From Bimuria novae-zelandiae CBS 107.79 (taxonomy: Eukaryota > Ascomycota > Dothideomycetes > Pleosporales > Didymosphaeriaceae): a stretch of 64,000 nt of DNA. The translations under genes were made by a program, and so were the position numbers. The notes beneath the pieces are model-generated. The model was not told the DNA's origin. It worked only from the letters and a program-made list of their open reading frames with translations, and ran no database searches. Positions 44,433 to 56,118 of this stretch are shown piece after piece. The DNA is taken from assembly GCA_010015655.1 (NCBI GenBank), contig ML976701.1:443356-507355 (forward strand), read 5' to 3'. Within the stretch, counting starts at the first letter, position 1; each line of letters opens with the position of its first letter.

Positions 44433-46412
44433 ATGTCCGTTCCTCAGTTTGCGCCTTTTCCTGACGTCAAGGTCCGCAAGGACGTCTTACCCGCAGAATG
44501 GACCGCCTATCTAGACACCTGGACATCCCTAGCAGAGCTATATCTTCGCCTCAAGGACACCCAGTTTCGAGACTTCGTCACGGAGGACTCTTCATCTTTG
44601 ACTGCTTTTCTCATATCCTTCTTCCACGAGCTGGCCAGTGACGACGGCATAGCCGCGCAGGCTCTACTACTACGCAAGAAATGCTTCTTCCTATTACATA
44701 GAATTTTCTCTGGAGAGGACGTGCCCTCATCGCTTCTCAGTCTCTCCTTTCTGTCGGACGCGTGTCGGGTGTTCGCGAAAAGCGCACAGTTTCGCGTTCT
44801 CTTCGAAGGTTTATGGAAACAGAAGACGGCTGCAATAGAGAAGAGTCTCCAACCCGCGAAGGACTCCTTGATCAAAAACCTGGATTCAAAGAGGCCGGAA
44901 GAGGCAGAGATCACGTTGAACAAGATCGTGCCTCTATTAAGGCTTTCACCAGATGCGGCAACTTACATGCTCACCGGGTCCGACTTCCTCGACTCTTTAT
45001 GCAATGCATACCCCAAAGTTTCTTCTTCTTTCCAGGCCAAACTTGCTACAATGGCTTATTTAGGCCTTGTTTCACTGCTCGAAGGCGAAAAGCCCAACTT
45101 CTCACTTTTGTCGGATCACCTGTACAGTCTGAAAGCGAACGGTGAGCAGCAGATGAAAAATGGGCAACAATCGCTCATCGCGGATATTGTCACCAATAGT
45201 CCCCTTCTATACAAGATCAGAGACAAGGCCACAATACCAGAGACTACCCGAGTGCGGAACTTCGCTGCTTCACTCAGCTCCTTCCAGCAGTCATCTGTCG
45301 CTCGACCAAAGAGACTCGTTCGACGCAAGGTTGACAGGGGCAAGGGTAAAGCGACCGATAATGAATACGGCCATGGAGCGTTTGGAGAGATACATGTCCA
45401 TCGCATGAGCATGATCAGTCAGATACAAGACCTTTTCCCGGATCTCGGCTCCGCGTTCGTGGCCAAACTGCTCCACGAGTATAACGACAACATCGAAGAA
45501 GTGACAGCACACCTCCTGGACGACTCGTTACCCTCTCATCTGGCCAACGCTGACAGGAGCGAACAACTACCCGACCCATCCGCTACGAAGCCGCACCTCA
45601 CCCCTCGGCCAACACCGCCAGCAATCGAGCGCCGGAATATTTTCGATAACGACGAATTTGACCGCCTCGCTGTCGACACTTCCCGTCTGCACATCGGGCG
45701 CAAGAACGCAGATTCCACTGCTGACACTATTCTCTCCGATCGCAAGGCTGCGCCCAGCAAATCTGCGATTCTTTCCGCACTCGCAGCGTTCGACTCAGAC
45801 GATGATGAGCGCGACGACACATACGACGTTGAAGACGTGGGCGGCACCGTGGACCTTGCTGCACCTGGACCTGAAGAGGCTGATGCCGACTTGAAAGACA
45901 AAAACGAAGAGGCATTGTTCAGAGCGTACAATTCCACGCCGGATCTTTTCGCACGGGACGCAGAGACCAGGCGAGGCAAAACTAGGACTGCATTGAAGAG
46001 CGAGACCGGGATGACGGACGAGGCCATCGAAGGCTGGGGCCTGATGATAGGGCGCGATCCAAAGAGGCTGCGACGACTGGAAGCGAAGTTCTCAGCGTTC
46101 TCGGGACAGCAGACGCAACTCACTTCGACGTCATGGCGCAGCATACCGGCCGGGGCGGATGCTGAGGGGACGGAGACGGACGAGGAAGGTCATGGTCATC
46201 GTGGTGGAAGAGGAGGCGGAAGAGGTCGTGGTCGTGGTAGAGGACGAGGCGGTGGTGGTGGGCGCGGCGGAGGCAATGTCGCTGGACCAAGTGATGAAAA
46301 GGGAACGCAGGTTTCGAGGCAGAGAAAGGAAGCGAACAAGGGGTCGAGGGCGAACCACAATCGAAGAGACCAGCGGGCAAGAAAGATGGCTAGAGGGGGG
46401 CTGCCGGGATGA
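44433..46412 (+). CDS. CUE3: CUE-domain protein, Cue3/ASCC2 subunit of the ribosome quality-control trigger complex (659 aa)
   Basis: One uninterrupted exon. The N-terminal half (MSVPQFAPFPDVKVRKDVLP, then FLISFFHELAS, VFAKSAQFRVLFEGLW, KIVPLLRLSP and LATMAYLGLVSLLEG) is the helical region of ASCC2/Cue3. Residues of about 324-368 are the CUE domain (MISQIQDLFPDLGSAFVAKL, then IEEVTAHLLDD), which binds ubiquitin. The C-terminus at about residue 588-612 has an RGG/RG-rich run, and the tail is basic. Cue3 with the helicase Slh1 and Rqt4 recognises ubiquitinated collided ribosomes and splits them. The start at 44433 (MSVPQF) is preferred to the in-frame ATG at 44298. The yeast protein is of similar size. 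Confidence 0.88.
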   Translation: MSVPQFAPFPDVKVRKDVLPAEWTAYLDTWTSLAELYLRLKDTQFRDFVTEDSSSLTAFLISFFHELASDDGIAAQALLLRKKCFFLLHRIFSGEDVPSSLLSLSFLSDACRVFAKSAQFRVLFEGLWKQKTAAIEKSLQPAKDSLIKNLDSKRPEEAEITLNKIVPLLRLSPDAATYMLTGSDFLDSLCNAYPKVSSSFQAKLATMAYLGLVSLLEGEKPNFSLLSDHLYSLKANGEQQMKNGQQSLIADIVTNSPLLYKIRDKATIPETTRVRNFAASLSSFQQSSVARPKRLVRRKVDRGKGKATDNEYGHGAFGEIHVHRMSMISQIQDLFPDLGSAFVAKLLHEYNDNIEEVTAHLLDDSLPSHLANADRSEQLPDPSATKPHLTPRPTPPAIERRNIFDNDEFDRLAVDTSRLHIGRKNADSTADTILSDRKAAPSKSAILSALAAFDSDDDERDDTYDVEDVGGTVDLAAPGPEEADADLKDKNEEALFRAYNSTPDLFARDAETRRGKTRTALKSETGMTDEAIEGWGLMIGRDPKRLRRLEAKFSAFSGQQTQLTSTSWRSIPAGADAEGTETDEEGHGHRGGRGGGRGRGRGRGRGGGGGRGGGNVAGPSDEKGTQVSRQRKEANKGSRANHNRRDQRARKMARGGLPG

Positions 46413-47698
46413 TGTATCTCTGTTTAGCAAGCGGGCATGTAGGTTGCGTCGAGGGTTTTCGAACTCTGTATTACAGCGAATATCGGCTGTCTCCAGCGGG
46501 TCGCCTGCACGCCGGCTTCCAACCGACTTCTACGCTTACAGCGCTCATAATAAGGATGCTTAGGTGAACATGTTTGCCAAGTACCCGCCTGATGCCTTGG
46601 TGGATGCTCTATCGGCCATGACGAAGCTGAGGGAGTCTCCAATCCCTTTGAAGACTTGTCCGTGGGTGACCGGGAGGGAGGAGTACTATGAGAAGGACGA
46701 TTAAGGATATGCTCACAGTCCTGTGTGAGCGGTATGCATAGGAGACAAGTCCGCGACCGGGTAACTAGAATTTGCCCCTGTCTTACCGACGCAATCATCC
46801 CCGGAATACGTCTTCGACAACCTCTGCACCTCGTAAGCGATGATAAGCCACGAGCTGCCAAAGCAGAATATATTTGGTGTAGAGCTGTGACTAGGTTGGA
46901 CGAGCTGAGCATACACGATCCTGAACGAACTAACATCATACATTGGTTTGTGATCAACTTCACCGTAGCACACCAGACGGTCAGGTACGAAATCGGTGTC
47001 AGAAACTGAATTGCTTATCCTGGAGTAACACACAGGACTAAGAGAATGCCAAATAGAACTGTCTTACCCGACCTTGCACCTACACGACTAGACATCAATG
47101 CCAGTTTAAGTCCAGCCTGAACTTGCACAAACCGAAATTACCTGCCAATAGACTAGAACTGACACTTAGGCTTCATGATTAGTCGTACGACTATCCCTTT
47201 TCACAGTCAGCAGGCACTGCTGTTCTTCTTCATTGCACCGTTGTACAATCCAAGGGTGGCCCACTCAACCCTTCACACGGATCCGTAGCTACTACCACAA
47301 TATTTAGGCGTTCTACCATGGCTCAAGCTATTCCCAAAACTTCCCGGAGAGCCCACATGAGAAGAGGCCCTCGCTTATGCATTTACATGTGCGTTATGGA
47401 ATCAACGCATATATTTCATCAGATGTAAGGGCCAGCACACACCTGGAATATCCCCATGGTACCTGCGTTCCCGCTGGTGCCTTGGCGTTTGTGAATTCAA
47501 CCAAGGGCTTCATGTAGCTCACGCTATTACTTACATAGAGTTCTTTTCTATTAAACTCACTCCAAGAGCCTCCTCTCCCGAAACTAACACACATCCCGTT
47601 ACACCGACACTTACCCCCAACTGTCTCCTTAGTAGGTGAACGATGGTATTACCGAAATACATACGCGGTACGTACAGCTAAAATGTGAAGCCTATCAA
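46413..47698. other. intergenic region without a recognisable gene
   Basis: Begins with the 3' UTR of CUE3. Frames at 46424-47033 on the minus strand overlap each other and lack domains. Nothing recognisable to 47698. Confidence 0.5.
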
Positions 47699-48523
47699 AT
47701 GCATATGCTGACTGCTGATATAGTCCCCAAATCGCAAGCTCAAGGGTGTGTATTAGCCTTGCAACTGCCTTTTACCGCCGTGCAAGTATCCCCTTGCTGA
47801 CTAGTGCGCAGATTTAGCGGACCCATGATTCGCGTCATAACCAAGCACGATGGAGAACATGGCAATGACAACGTCGAGATTGACCACGGTGACAAGCACA
47901 CCATCAAACATGAACATCTCACCCGCCACCCTAACAACGAGAACCAGCACGATGAGCAAAGCGAATATTGGATCCAACGCGACTTGCTCCGCTCCTCATC
48001 ATCTTTCTTCAAAGCCGCCACAAAAGACAAATGGGACGCCCTGCGCGATAGCAAACACACCGTAACCATCACTTTCGACCCTGTCCTATCCGAAGCATAC
48101 ATACACTGGCTACACCATTGCACCATCTGCTGGCTCTGGGACGACGACACGGTGCCTGACAAGGACGATTACCCCTACCTCGCCAAGCTCTATGTGATGG
48201 GTGAAGATCTCATGGACACGACCTTCAAGAACGCGCTGCTGGACACTTTCTCGGCCGTGGCAACGTCGGGATATTACTACCCTACTGGTGAGGCTGTGGC
48301 CACTATCTACAGCGGGACGCCGGCGAACTCAGCGGCGCGGCGCCTTTTGGTGGATATGTGCGCGAGCAGAGCTCGCGATCACCCTTCGTGGCAGGATAGC
48401 TTTGACAATTTTCCGAGGGAGGCGCTGCTGGATATGCTGAAGGAGACAACGCAGCTTAGAGAACCCTCTGATGACATACCTTGGCAGACAGAGGAGGAAA
48501 TGAAGAACACTTACCATGAGTAG
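47699..48523 (+). CDS. BTB/POZ-like protein (252 aa)
   Basis: Exon 1 (47699-47745) splices over a 66-nt intron (GTGTGT donor, GCTGAC branch-like site, GCGCAG acceptor) into 47812-48523. Exon 1 plus the start of exon 2 reads ADIVPKSQAQGFSGPMIRVI, the usual entry to a fungal BTB domain. It continues with WIQRDLLRSSSSFFKAATKD, VTITFDPVLSEAYIHWLHH, LAKLYVMGEDLMDTTFKNAL and a helical tail. A His/Asp/Glu-rich insert lies between the first strand and DLL. Proteins of this class are numerous and fast-evolving in filamentous fungi; the substrate or partner is unknown. It has no similarity outside the BTB fold to the one at 22007-23088. Use of the second ATG (47705) is possible. Confidence 0.8.
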
Positions 48524-49204
48524 GCTGCGGGGATGGGAGGAGATGGAAGTGAGCCCTTTCAGGTATACAGACTGGAAATATGGCGTGGCACTCGGAAGCA
48601 AGAGGATAGGACTCTCGGTACTTGTGCGTTTATGGATTTGCATCTCATGAATTTCATGGTTGAAGATCAACTGGCACTACCTACGCAAACGAATGGGGGC
48701 TATAATATCGAAGTTTAGTGAGAATCTGCAGATGGATTGCGAATGGGACTCAGATACCCTTTTTTTTGCGCCTAGAGAAACATTCCTTATATGCCTGCGA
48801 TGACCTAAACCCACTTAAAGGAAGCCGAGATATAATGATAGATGTACACAGAACGAGAAAGCCTTGACGGGCTGTTCGGCCCTAGAATATGCGATGCCGA
48901 AGCCGACAGGATCAGAACCTTGCGCCCGTAAGTATAATGGCTCCTGAAGCACATCGTACTTAGATGTATCAGCAGCAGCGCGCATACTTCTTGTCGTCTG
49001 GCATGATCGCTTTTCGAAACAACAACAGCATTTAGCTCAAGCAACATTAGCTCACCAACAATCTGGACCACAACCAAACAGGTTGAGCCCATATCAACTG
49101 CCTGAGCTTGCGTCATGTCCGAATAGCATGTGTCAACCCAGCATCTTCCCACCTCGCGCGTACATCCTACCTACAACCTCTCACGCCTCGTCTCATTCCT
49201 CAAA
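48524..49204. other. intergenic region
   Basis: Contains the 3' UTR of the BTB gene and the promoter of the small gene at 49205. Frames here are short and unsupported. The in-frame ATG at 49130 would add 25 residues to that gene but looks like leader sequence. Confidence 0.45.
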
Positions 49205-49605
49205 ATGTCCTCTACCGCGATTGCCAAACCAAATCAATCCCCTAAAGAAACCTTCGACATCTTCTTCCACCTCAAATCCCTCGTCCTGTGTACGCTCCCC
49301 TCGCCCAGCCTCTCCAGCCTCATGACGTCATCTAACAACTTCCCTCCCACGCAGCGAACGCAAAGCTAGCCAACGGCGCAACCATCAATGGAAAGCCCCG
49401 AAGCTATGACATCGCGACTACCAGCCGGGTGCGCGGGCAGGCGCAGTACCGCGTCATGCTCGTTGGGTACGAGGAGAACCACAAGGCGGGGGGGAAGCTC
49501 GATGTGGATAGTAAGGTGCTGCTGAGGAGCGCGGTGAAGTTGAATTTGAATCAAGCGATGGAAGACCTGTTGAAAAAGACGCAGGAGGAGTTATGGAAGG
49601 ATTAG
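49205..49605 (+). CDS. small conserved-looking protein of unknown function (111 aa)
   Basis: Exon 1 (49205-49289) and exon 2 (49355-49605) are joined across a 65-nt intron (GTACGC donor, CTAAC branch, ACGCAG acceptor) in phase 1. The protein reads SPKETFDIFFHLKSLVL, then ATINGKPRSYDIATTSRV, RGQAQYRVMLVGYEENHKAG, KLDVDSKVLLRSAVKL and ends NLNQAMEDLLKKTQEELWKD. The pattern of charged and hydrophobic residues suggests a compact alpha/beta protein with a terminal helix. There is no signal peptide or membrane segment. I do not recognise the family. The clean splice sites and balanced codon use make it a real gene. An upstream in-frame ATG at 49130 is the alternative start. Confidence 0.72.
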
Positions 49606-50247
49606 GTCGTGGGATGGGGTAGGTCGTGGGTTGGCGGGGCTAGAGCTGGAAGGGGTTTGGTTTGGTGTTCATCCAGTCGGTGGATGGTCGTCTTTTCTGA
49701 TGCGGGGCAACTTCACAATGCCAACCTCCTATCTTCATCATTACCTATCAAGATATCTTATTGCTCTGAAATGCTTATGGATTGCACGTCGAGTTCACTC
49801 TGGACCTAGCGAAACTCTGGCAGCACTAGCAAAATAATGCGCATACGCCGTGCGAATTCCCACGCACTGTAGATTTCCTTTGGCACCCAGCAAAGAGCAA
49901 GTCATACCGGGATGTGTTATCGATGTCCAGATCAAGGTGCAGATAGAAAGCTAAATACTGTGCCGGATGCCCAGAACATCAAGGACGAAATTTCACACTT
50001 TAATTCCAGTACAGCTACTACCTTACGACGTGACTTATTCCTCACACAAGCTAATCGAAGTACATCACATGCAATAATAGGATGAACATTGAGAAAGAAC
50101 TGTCTTATTTTGAGCCCTCCAGGCAAATCCCATGGGCATATCATTGTGGTGCAGACCAAACCGGTCGACCACTTAACGTCTATTTACGTGATCTATGATC
50201 GCATAAAAACCAAGCCCACTGCGAACAGCACCCTGCTAAGTGACACT
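49606..50247. other. intergenic region between convergent genes
   Basis: Lies between the 3' ends of the genes at 49205-49605 (plus) and 50248-50944 (minus). It should contain both polyadenylation regions. No gene recognised. Confidence 0.5.
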
Positions 50248-50944
50248 CTAGTAGAGGCCATCGTAACGGCGCCTTTTCACATCCGCTGCCGGGCCCCTCG
50301 GCGCACTGCGGTCGCCGTGACGGTATTCCGGTCGAAGGGTCTTCGTGTCGTCCACCGGGCCCGAGAAGCGCTGCACAGGCTTGTATTCGTCGAGCTTGAA
50401 CTTGCCGTCCTCTTCGCGATAGCCTTGCTGGCCGATGAGCTGGTCACCGATATCGACCTTGGCTATAAGATATTAGCGACTGTGACTCCATCTTTGAAGC
50501 GAGGAGCCAAACTTACTAAAGAGTGTACCAGCATCCTTGATCAGACCGTTGGCAAGAGCACGAGCGGCCTCCAGCGGATCGGTGTGGGTTTCCTTGCGGA
50601 GAATGCGGGTATAGCCGTCAAGGGAGCAGATGAGGACGCAGACGTACTTGCCACTGGTGTCGGAGCCGGTAACGAAGTCTATGCCTACGTCAAAAAAGCT
50701 TCAAGCGTGGACTGGGTACTTACCAAAGAACTTGCGGGACTCGCTACCATAGAGGACACGCGCGTTGGCGAGCACGAGCTGTTTGACGTCCAGGAGGTCG
50801 CGGACCTAACAAAACGCTCAATAACTGCTCGTAGTCTGGTAGTAAGCGACTGACCTTCGAGGACTCATTGACCGGGCTACCGGAAGCCACGACGCTGCCA
50901 CCGTTGAGAGCCATAGCGTTCATAAGTTGGTTTTCGTTACGCAT
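50248..50944 (-). CDS. uncharacterised small protein in four exons (184 aa)
   Basis: Exons on the minus strand: 50944-50855, 50805-50724, 50684-50517 and 50462-50248. Introns of 49, 39 and 54 nt have GT...AG ends and agreeing phases; 39 nt is at the short limit. The product reads NQLMNAMALNGGSVVASGSP, VRDLLDVKQLVLANARVLYG, SGKYVCVLICSLDGYTRILR, DPLEAARALANGLIKDAGTL, then KVDIGDQLIGQQGYREDGKF and a basic tail ending RRRYDGLY. No signal peptide or membrane segment. I do not recognise a domain. The plus strand has an open frame of 254 codons over the same DNA that is a shadow. A TATATATA lies 141 bp upstream. Confidence 0.75.
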
Positions 50945-52021
50945 GTCGGAATCTAAATGAATGGTCGACGTCCGATGAAGGAAACCTGGAAGGAGTCTAT
51001 GCTATGAAAGGAGATAGTGGACAAAGGAGTGGCGGTGGGTGGCGTGGAAAGAAGTAGGAGGAAGGTTAGGACTGAAGGATGGGGTATATATACGACAAGA
51101 AGAGGGCACTGGCCACGCAAACGCCCTAAGGTAAAGGTATAGTACGGAATCTGTACCGGGTGAGAGTCTAACTCGCCGTTTGCCTCTTACCCCAGCTTCG
51201 CTGTGAGATACATCTTAAGAGCAGTGACATCCGTCAGCTTCAAGGTAAGAGACTTGCTCACCGGGCCTGTATGTTACTCAAGTGCAAAAGTCTTATATTG
51301 CAACGTTTAGAAGCACCTTAAGAAGCCCAGCGCGTATCAAGGTGCTATGCGGACGGTTAGGGTACGAGTTTCTATGTACTTTAAGCTACAACAAGCTCAG
51401 TGATCCCAAGTACGACTCTACGCACATAGACATAGCGACGTAAGCGTTCAGGCGCTTCCACGATTATCTTAGCTTGAAGTATCAAGCGATTATATAACAA
51501 ACGAAGGCGTTTGCCCGTTGGGCTGTCTCACATGAGGTTATAACTGCGTCATCCGAGATGCCGATACAGGACTTGCAAACACATACATCTACCTCTATGA
51601 CTCTAGTGCTTAAGGAATATAGTCATTGCGAGCTCTGAGCTCATGCAGGGAAGGCTTCTGCTTTCCGAGCCTGTAGTTTCATGGCCCATTCTCTATCAAC
51701 TCCCGGCTGACCTACATACGCTCGGGTTATCTTGATTTTCGCACCAATGGGCCTCTTTTGTTTATTGAGGAGAAATTTCATCCACTTCATCGTACCGATT
51801 GAAGCTCTAAATCCAATCTGTTACCCCACGATGGACAAAATAAGGTGGACATTTGAATAGTACACCAAATATATGTTTTGTGCACAGATTCTGTGACATT
51901 TCGGGCGTTGCTATTGTCTACTAACACTAAATATGCATAATAAATGAAATGAAATTCTTCATCGAGTGTATAGTACATCGAAAAACGCATTGCAAAAGCG
52001 TAAATTCGTAACCAATCACCT
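50945..52021. other. intergenic region, about 1.1 kb
   Basis: Promoter of the 184-aa protein gene at its left, the 3' flank of the peptidase gene at its right. Apart from the TATA box nothing is recognised. Confidence 0.5.
51085..51092 (-). promoter_or_regulatory. TATA box upstream of the 184-aa protein gene
   Basis: TATATATA lies 141-148 bp upstream of the start codon at 50944, a usual distance for a TATA element plus leader. No competing TATA is nearer. Confidence 0.45.
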
Positions 52022-54554
52022 CTAAGCCCATACGGCCAAGCTCACAGCTATAGCGACAGTCGCCCACCCCAACCCGCTCGCTTTCCACCTCTGCCCAGCT
52101 CCATTACTTACCTCTGTCCCCGTCCGACTCGGCAGTGGTGTGCCCCCATTCTTCTTCTGCCCACCGCCACTAACACTACTCTTATCCCCTGTACTGCCCT
52201 GCACACACTTCGCCGTGCCATTCCTGAACATGCGGTCCACGACACCTTTCCACAACATCGTCACGTCATTGATCATCGGCGCCGTGTAGAACATGCGACA
52301 ATCAGCTGCCTCATACATGAATTCCAATGGTGTCTTCGAGGGGTCGTCCTTGCGCAGGTTATCTTTGAGATTGATGCCGCCAGCAGGACCGCTGCCGCTG
52401 TAGACTGTTCGCTTGAACAGTTGCTCTGCGAAAGCGGTTTTGCCGAAGGTGGTTTTATTCCATTCGGCTTGTTGTTCGGGAGAGCCAAGGCTGGAGGTAA
52501 GTGTCAGGTCGCGATGCAAATGAGGGGGTGGAGGATGCTTACAAGTAGGCGATCCGCATGCGAATCTGGATGTCGTTGTACGCGAAGGACTGAGCACCCT
52601 TTGTCCCACCGAGACCTTGCATGGGGCCGAATTTGGGTTGGCCGCCGACGGCGATGGTGCGCACACCGCCTTGGTTTTTGAGAAGCTCTGAGACGAGGGT
52701 GCATGTTGAAGAACACATGCCGTCGTGAAGCTAGCACCGGTCAGTGTGCGATCGAAACAAACAAGATTGGGATCTTACCATGACAATGTCATGCGCTTTG
52801 AAAGGCTGCGGTGTGCTCGTCTCGTTTGCGTTCTTTAAGAAGCCGATGACGGAGAAACCCTGGTAAGTATAGCTCGCTTCATCGGAGAAATTGTATCGAA
52901 GCGTCGTGGTGAACTTGTCGCCATTGACCGTCTCAGGACCGAACATCTGCTCCCAGCTTTTAAGCGCGTTGTTATTGACATCGAGCTGGTGCTGAAAGTT
53001 GAATCCGCTCAGGAACAGAACCACATCGTTCTTGGTGAGCGGTCTGAATGACCCCCTAAACGCCGTCTGGTTACTTTGCGCGAACGTCTTGTTGGCATTG
53101 AAATCACTCGTTATTTTACCTACCATGTTCAAAGCGTCGTTCGCTCGAAATCGTGAGCCACCGAATGGCTCCTGATCAGCTTGAGGAAACACCTGCTTGA
53201 AAGAGTCGTAGCCGAGGATAGCATTGCCTCCGCCGTTACCGCGCAGATCAAAGATCATCTTCGTTTTCCCAGCTTTGACAGACATTCGAATGAAGTCGCG
53301 CATGAGATTCTGGTAGAGCTGGACATCGGGCGACTCATATGAGGGTATGCTCATGACAGCGACATCCTAAGAATTATCAGTCTGAAGTCCACCATGATCA
53401 TCCCAGAAACTCACATCATATCCAGTGTCATTGATCCAATAACCACCAAGTGACAAGTTCGGGTTTAGCATAACCGCTTTCGGATAGCCAACATGTGATG
53501 GTGAGGGTGTTGCTGTTTGTGTCGGCGTAGTCGTGTTGGTCCCATTAGTTGGAGTGGTAGCTGTGGGATTGGCAGTCGGTTTAGGGCCTGTACAAAATTT
53601 CTGAAAGAAGGTTTTCCCGTCTGTAACTCCCTTGAAGTCACCAACTACAACCGCAAGGTTCATCATCGACTTTGATGTGCCATTATTAAAGTCTATGGTT
53701 GTGTTCGGCCCTTGGTACATGCCGGTCCTGAACGATCCCATATACGTGACACCTGAAGCAAGGAGCGCCTGGCTCGGGAAAAGAGCGTTCCATCGAGTAT
53801 CCGCATCGTGGAAATCGGCCTGCGTAGCAACCGTTTGCAAGTATTCCTCCGCTCCTACGCCGTTGATAGTTCTGACAGGAGAGGGCTTGAATGAGGTATC
53901 GTACTTCGCGATCTGAAGGTCCCGATAGGCATATATTTCCGGCAGCTGGTTACCATCAGATGACACCGAGACGAGTTCGGTACCCGCAGGACGTTGAAAT
54001 TGTATGGCACCGGCGAGAATATCAGGTTTCCATGTAAGATGATTGTCGTATGCCCGTGTGAAGAGCTTGCTCAACTCCACCTGGAAGTCGTACTCGCTAT
54101 TGAAGCCATTAGACGCCAATTGCTTCTTCATGCTGTCCATCTCCCCCATCAAGTCCACTGGCTGCTCGGTGTAGTCCGGAGGGGGATTGGCCAAGAACGC
54201 GATATTACTCTGCCACTCTAGATACAGCTTCAAGTCGTCTATGAGCTGCATGTTCCCGTTGACATCTAGCGGTACAGACTGTAGACATTTGACTGCGACC
54301 TCAGCTGGGATAACCTTTCGCCTCCCTGATGGAATAGCCTGTACCGCACTGCTGACTACAGCGCACGGCTCCGCTAGACTTGGTGTACTGTTGTCCACTG
54401 CTGCAGACACAACGTCAAATGAAGCCATTCCCATTTGTTCCATCTCGTCAATATCAATGCCAGGATCTTTCGGTACGCCATACAGCATATATGGGCTCAT
54501 TTTAGCTACCGCGAGGCCGAACGTGCTGCTCAAAAGTAGGACGGAGGAATGCAT
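52022..54554 (-). CDS. S41-family (tail-specific) peptidase, secreted and probably GPI-anchored (794 aa)
   Basis: Four minus-strand exons: 54554-53415, 53366-52779, 52730-52543 and 52490-52022. Introns of 48, 48 and 52 nt keep the frame. Residues 1-17 form a signal peptide (MHSSVLLLSSTFGLAVA). The S41/CPAF-like catalytic region has MIFDLRGNGGGN (residues of about 417-428) and HDGMCSSTCTLVSELL, where Ser 583 or 584 is the likely nucleophile. Before it are a long N-terminal domain and a Thr/Pro/Asn-rich linker (TATTPTNGTNTTTPT). The C-terminus is Gly/Ser-rich and ends in a hydrophobic run (LGWATVAIAVSLAVWA), as in GPI-anchor signals. Likely a cell-surface serine protease or protease-like protein; the substrate is unknown. 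A second in-frame ATG at 54590 adds 12 residues before the signal peptide. Confidence 0.88.
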
Positions 54555-56118
54555 ATTTGCAAAGATGCTGTGATATGCACCGAATAACAAAAAGATTGGT
54601 TGTGATAGAAAAGCTGGAGAAAATTTCGGAAGTCTCGTAAAGATGCTTGGTATCTGTAGGTTAGCTGTCTATAGGCTTTCTTTTCTCGTTACAAACGAGC
54701 AGAACAGATCATGCGACATACAGCAATTATAACGCGATAGTTACAGCCACAGAAGGGCGCACTGGATTAATACATAATAATTAGGGCAGAGATGCGCGCG
54801 GTGAGGGCGCAGGAGGCGTAGCGGACCGGCGCTGCCAGCAACAAACAAAAGTCTATAAAATTAGCACGACGTGAGATCAATCACCATCGCGAGCAAGAAG
54901 CAGAAGAAACGAAGCAGAACACGGCCGACGCTGGTGAGCGCAAAAACCCGTCTAGCAGCACCACGCGGAGAAGCGCGAGAGCAGCGAGTAGAGCCATTAT
55001 CAAAGCCAGACCCTGAGACCATTCCCATCGATAATGAACTTAGCCTGTAACATAAGCGTTGCATTGACAATGCCAGAATCCTCGCTACGCAACTAAAACG
55101 CGAAAGTGGAGGATGCGAAACTCGTCGCGCGCCATCACTGCAGTCGCTGCGATCACGGGAAAACAAACATCATCAGCGGTGATAGATATCTTCCGAGCAT
55201 TCGGAGCCCCACATCTCATCGTATCGGGTGTGATGCGCCAGTATCCTTGGATGAGCTTGGAAATGCTTGGGAAAGAACTGGTGAGGTGCAAGATGTTGAA
55301 CGATAGTCGCCACGCGTAAGCGAGCCGACTAACCCTTTTGGGGAGCTTAGTGCAAGAGAACACTTCAGACCATACTCTACTCGACTTGGATTTCACAGAT
55401 GCATACCACAGGCAGCAACACTGAAACTTCTTAATTCAGAACGATCTAGCTTTCCGAAAGCGATAACTAACGCCCAACGGAAAATGTATTTTGGTAGCAA
55501 GCCAGACGGGAACGGTGCCTCTACCCTCTAAAGATACATCGTAAGCAAATGTACGCCGCGCTTGATTTGGGAACTTCCTTATATTACAAGGAGGTGGATT
55601 TATAGATCGCTAGAAATATCGCAAATTGTAGGTCCAAGTTCCTTCTCAGTAGGGCACGTAAAATCGAAGCCACTAGACCCTGAACCTTGGAATCTAGGCA
55701 CATGGCTGGCTTTACCATTGGTTCCTTCCAATCTTCACTCTAGTGGCTCTTTTTGATCGTTGTCATTTGCTGTTTAGATCCTCAGCTGTGTTCTAAGGAC
55801 GACCTGGACATGAGTCTCGAACATGGCTATCGCCCAATGCACCGTACGCGAGCCTTGCAGCGCCTACTATTGCCTGCTTAATCGCCTAGAGCTCCCAATA
55901 GTTCACCACTCCTGGGGAGAGATGTCCATCTTGGGCTAGCATTCAGCCAGCCTCTCGCTGCGTACCGCCAACATCACCAAACACGATATTAATAGAATTT
56001 TGACTCCCGATATTTATACACCGGTGATGTTGAGCGACTCGTGCTGTGAACCATCTAATAACACTGAACCTTTCAATCCAATAAAGTCACCTCTCCATCT
56101 TGCATCCTAGACCTAACG
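54555..56118. other. 1.5-kb gene-free region
   Basis: Flanked by the start of the peptidase gene (minus) and the start of the 262-aa gene (plus), so it holds two promoters. Frames at 54861-55396 on both strands are mutually overlapping and show no protein features. Confidence 0.5.

Noticed and set aside
50089..50853. Plus-strand open frame of 254 codons
   Set aside because: Lies antisense over a four-exon minus-strand gene with agreeing phases; treated as a shadow.
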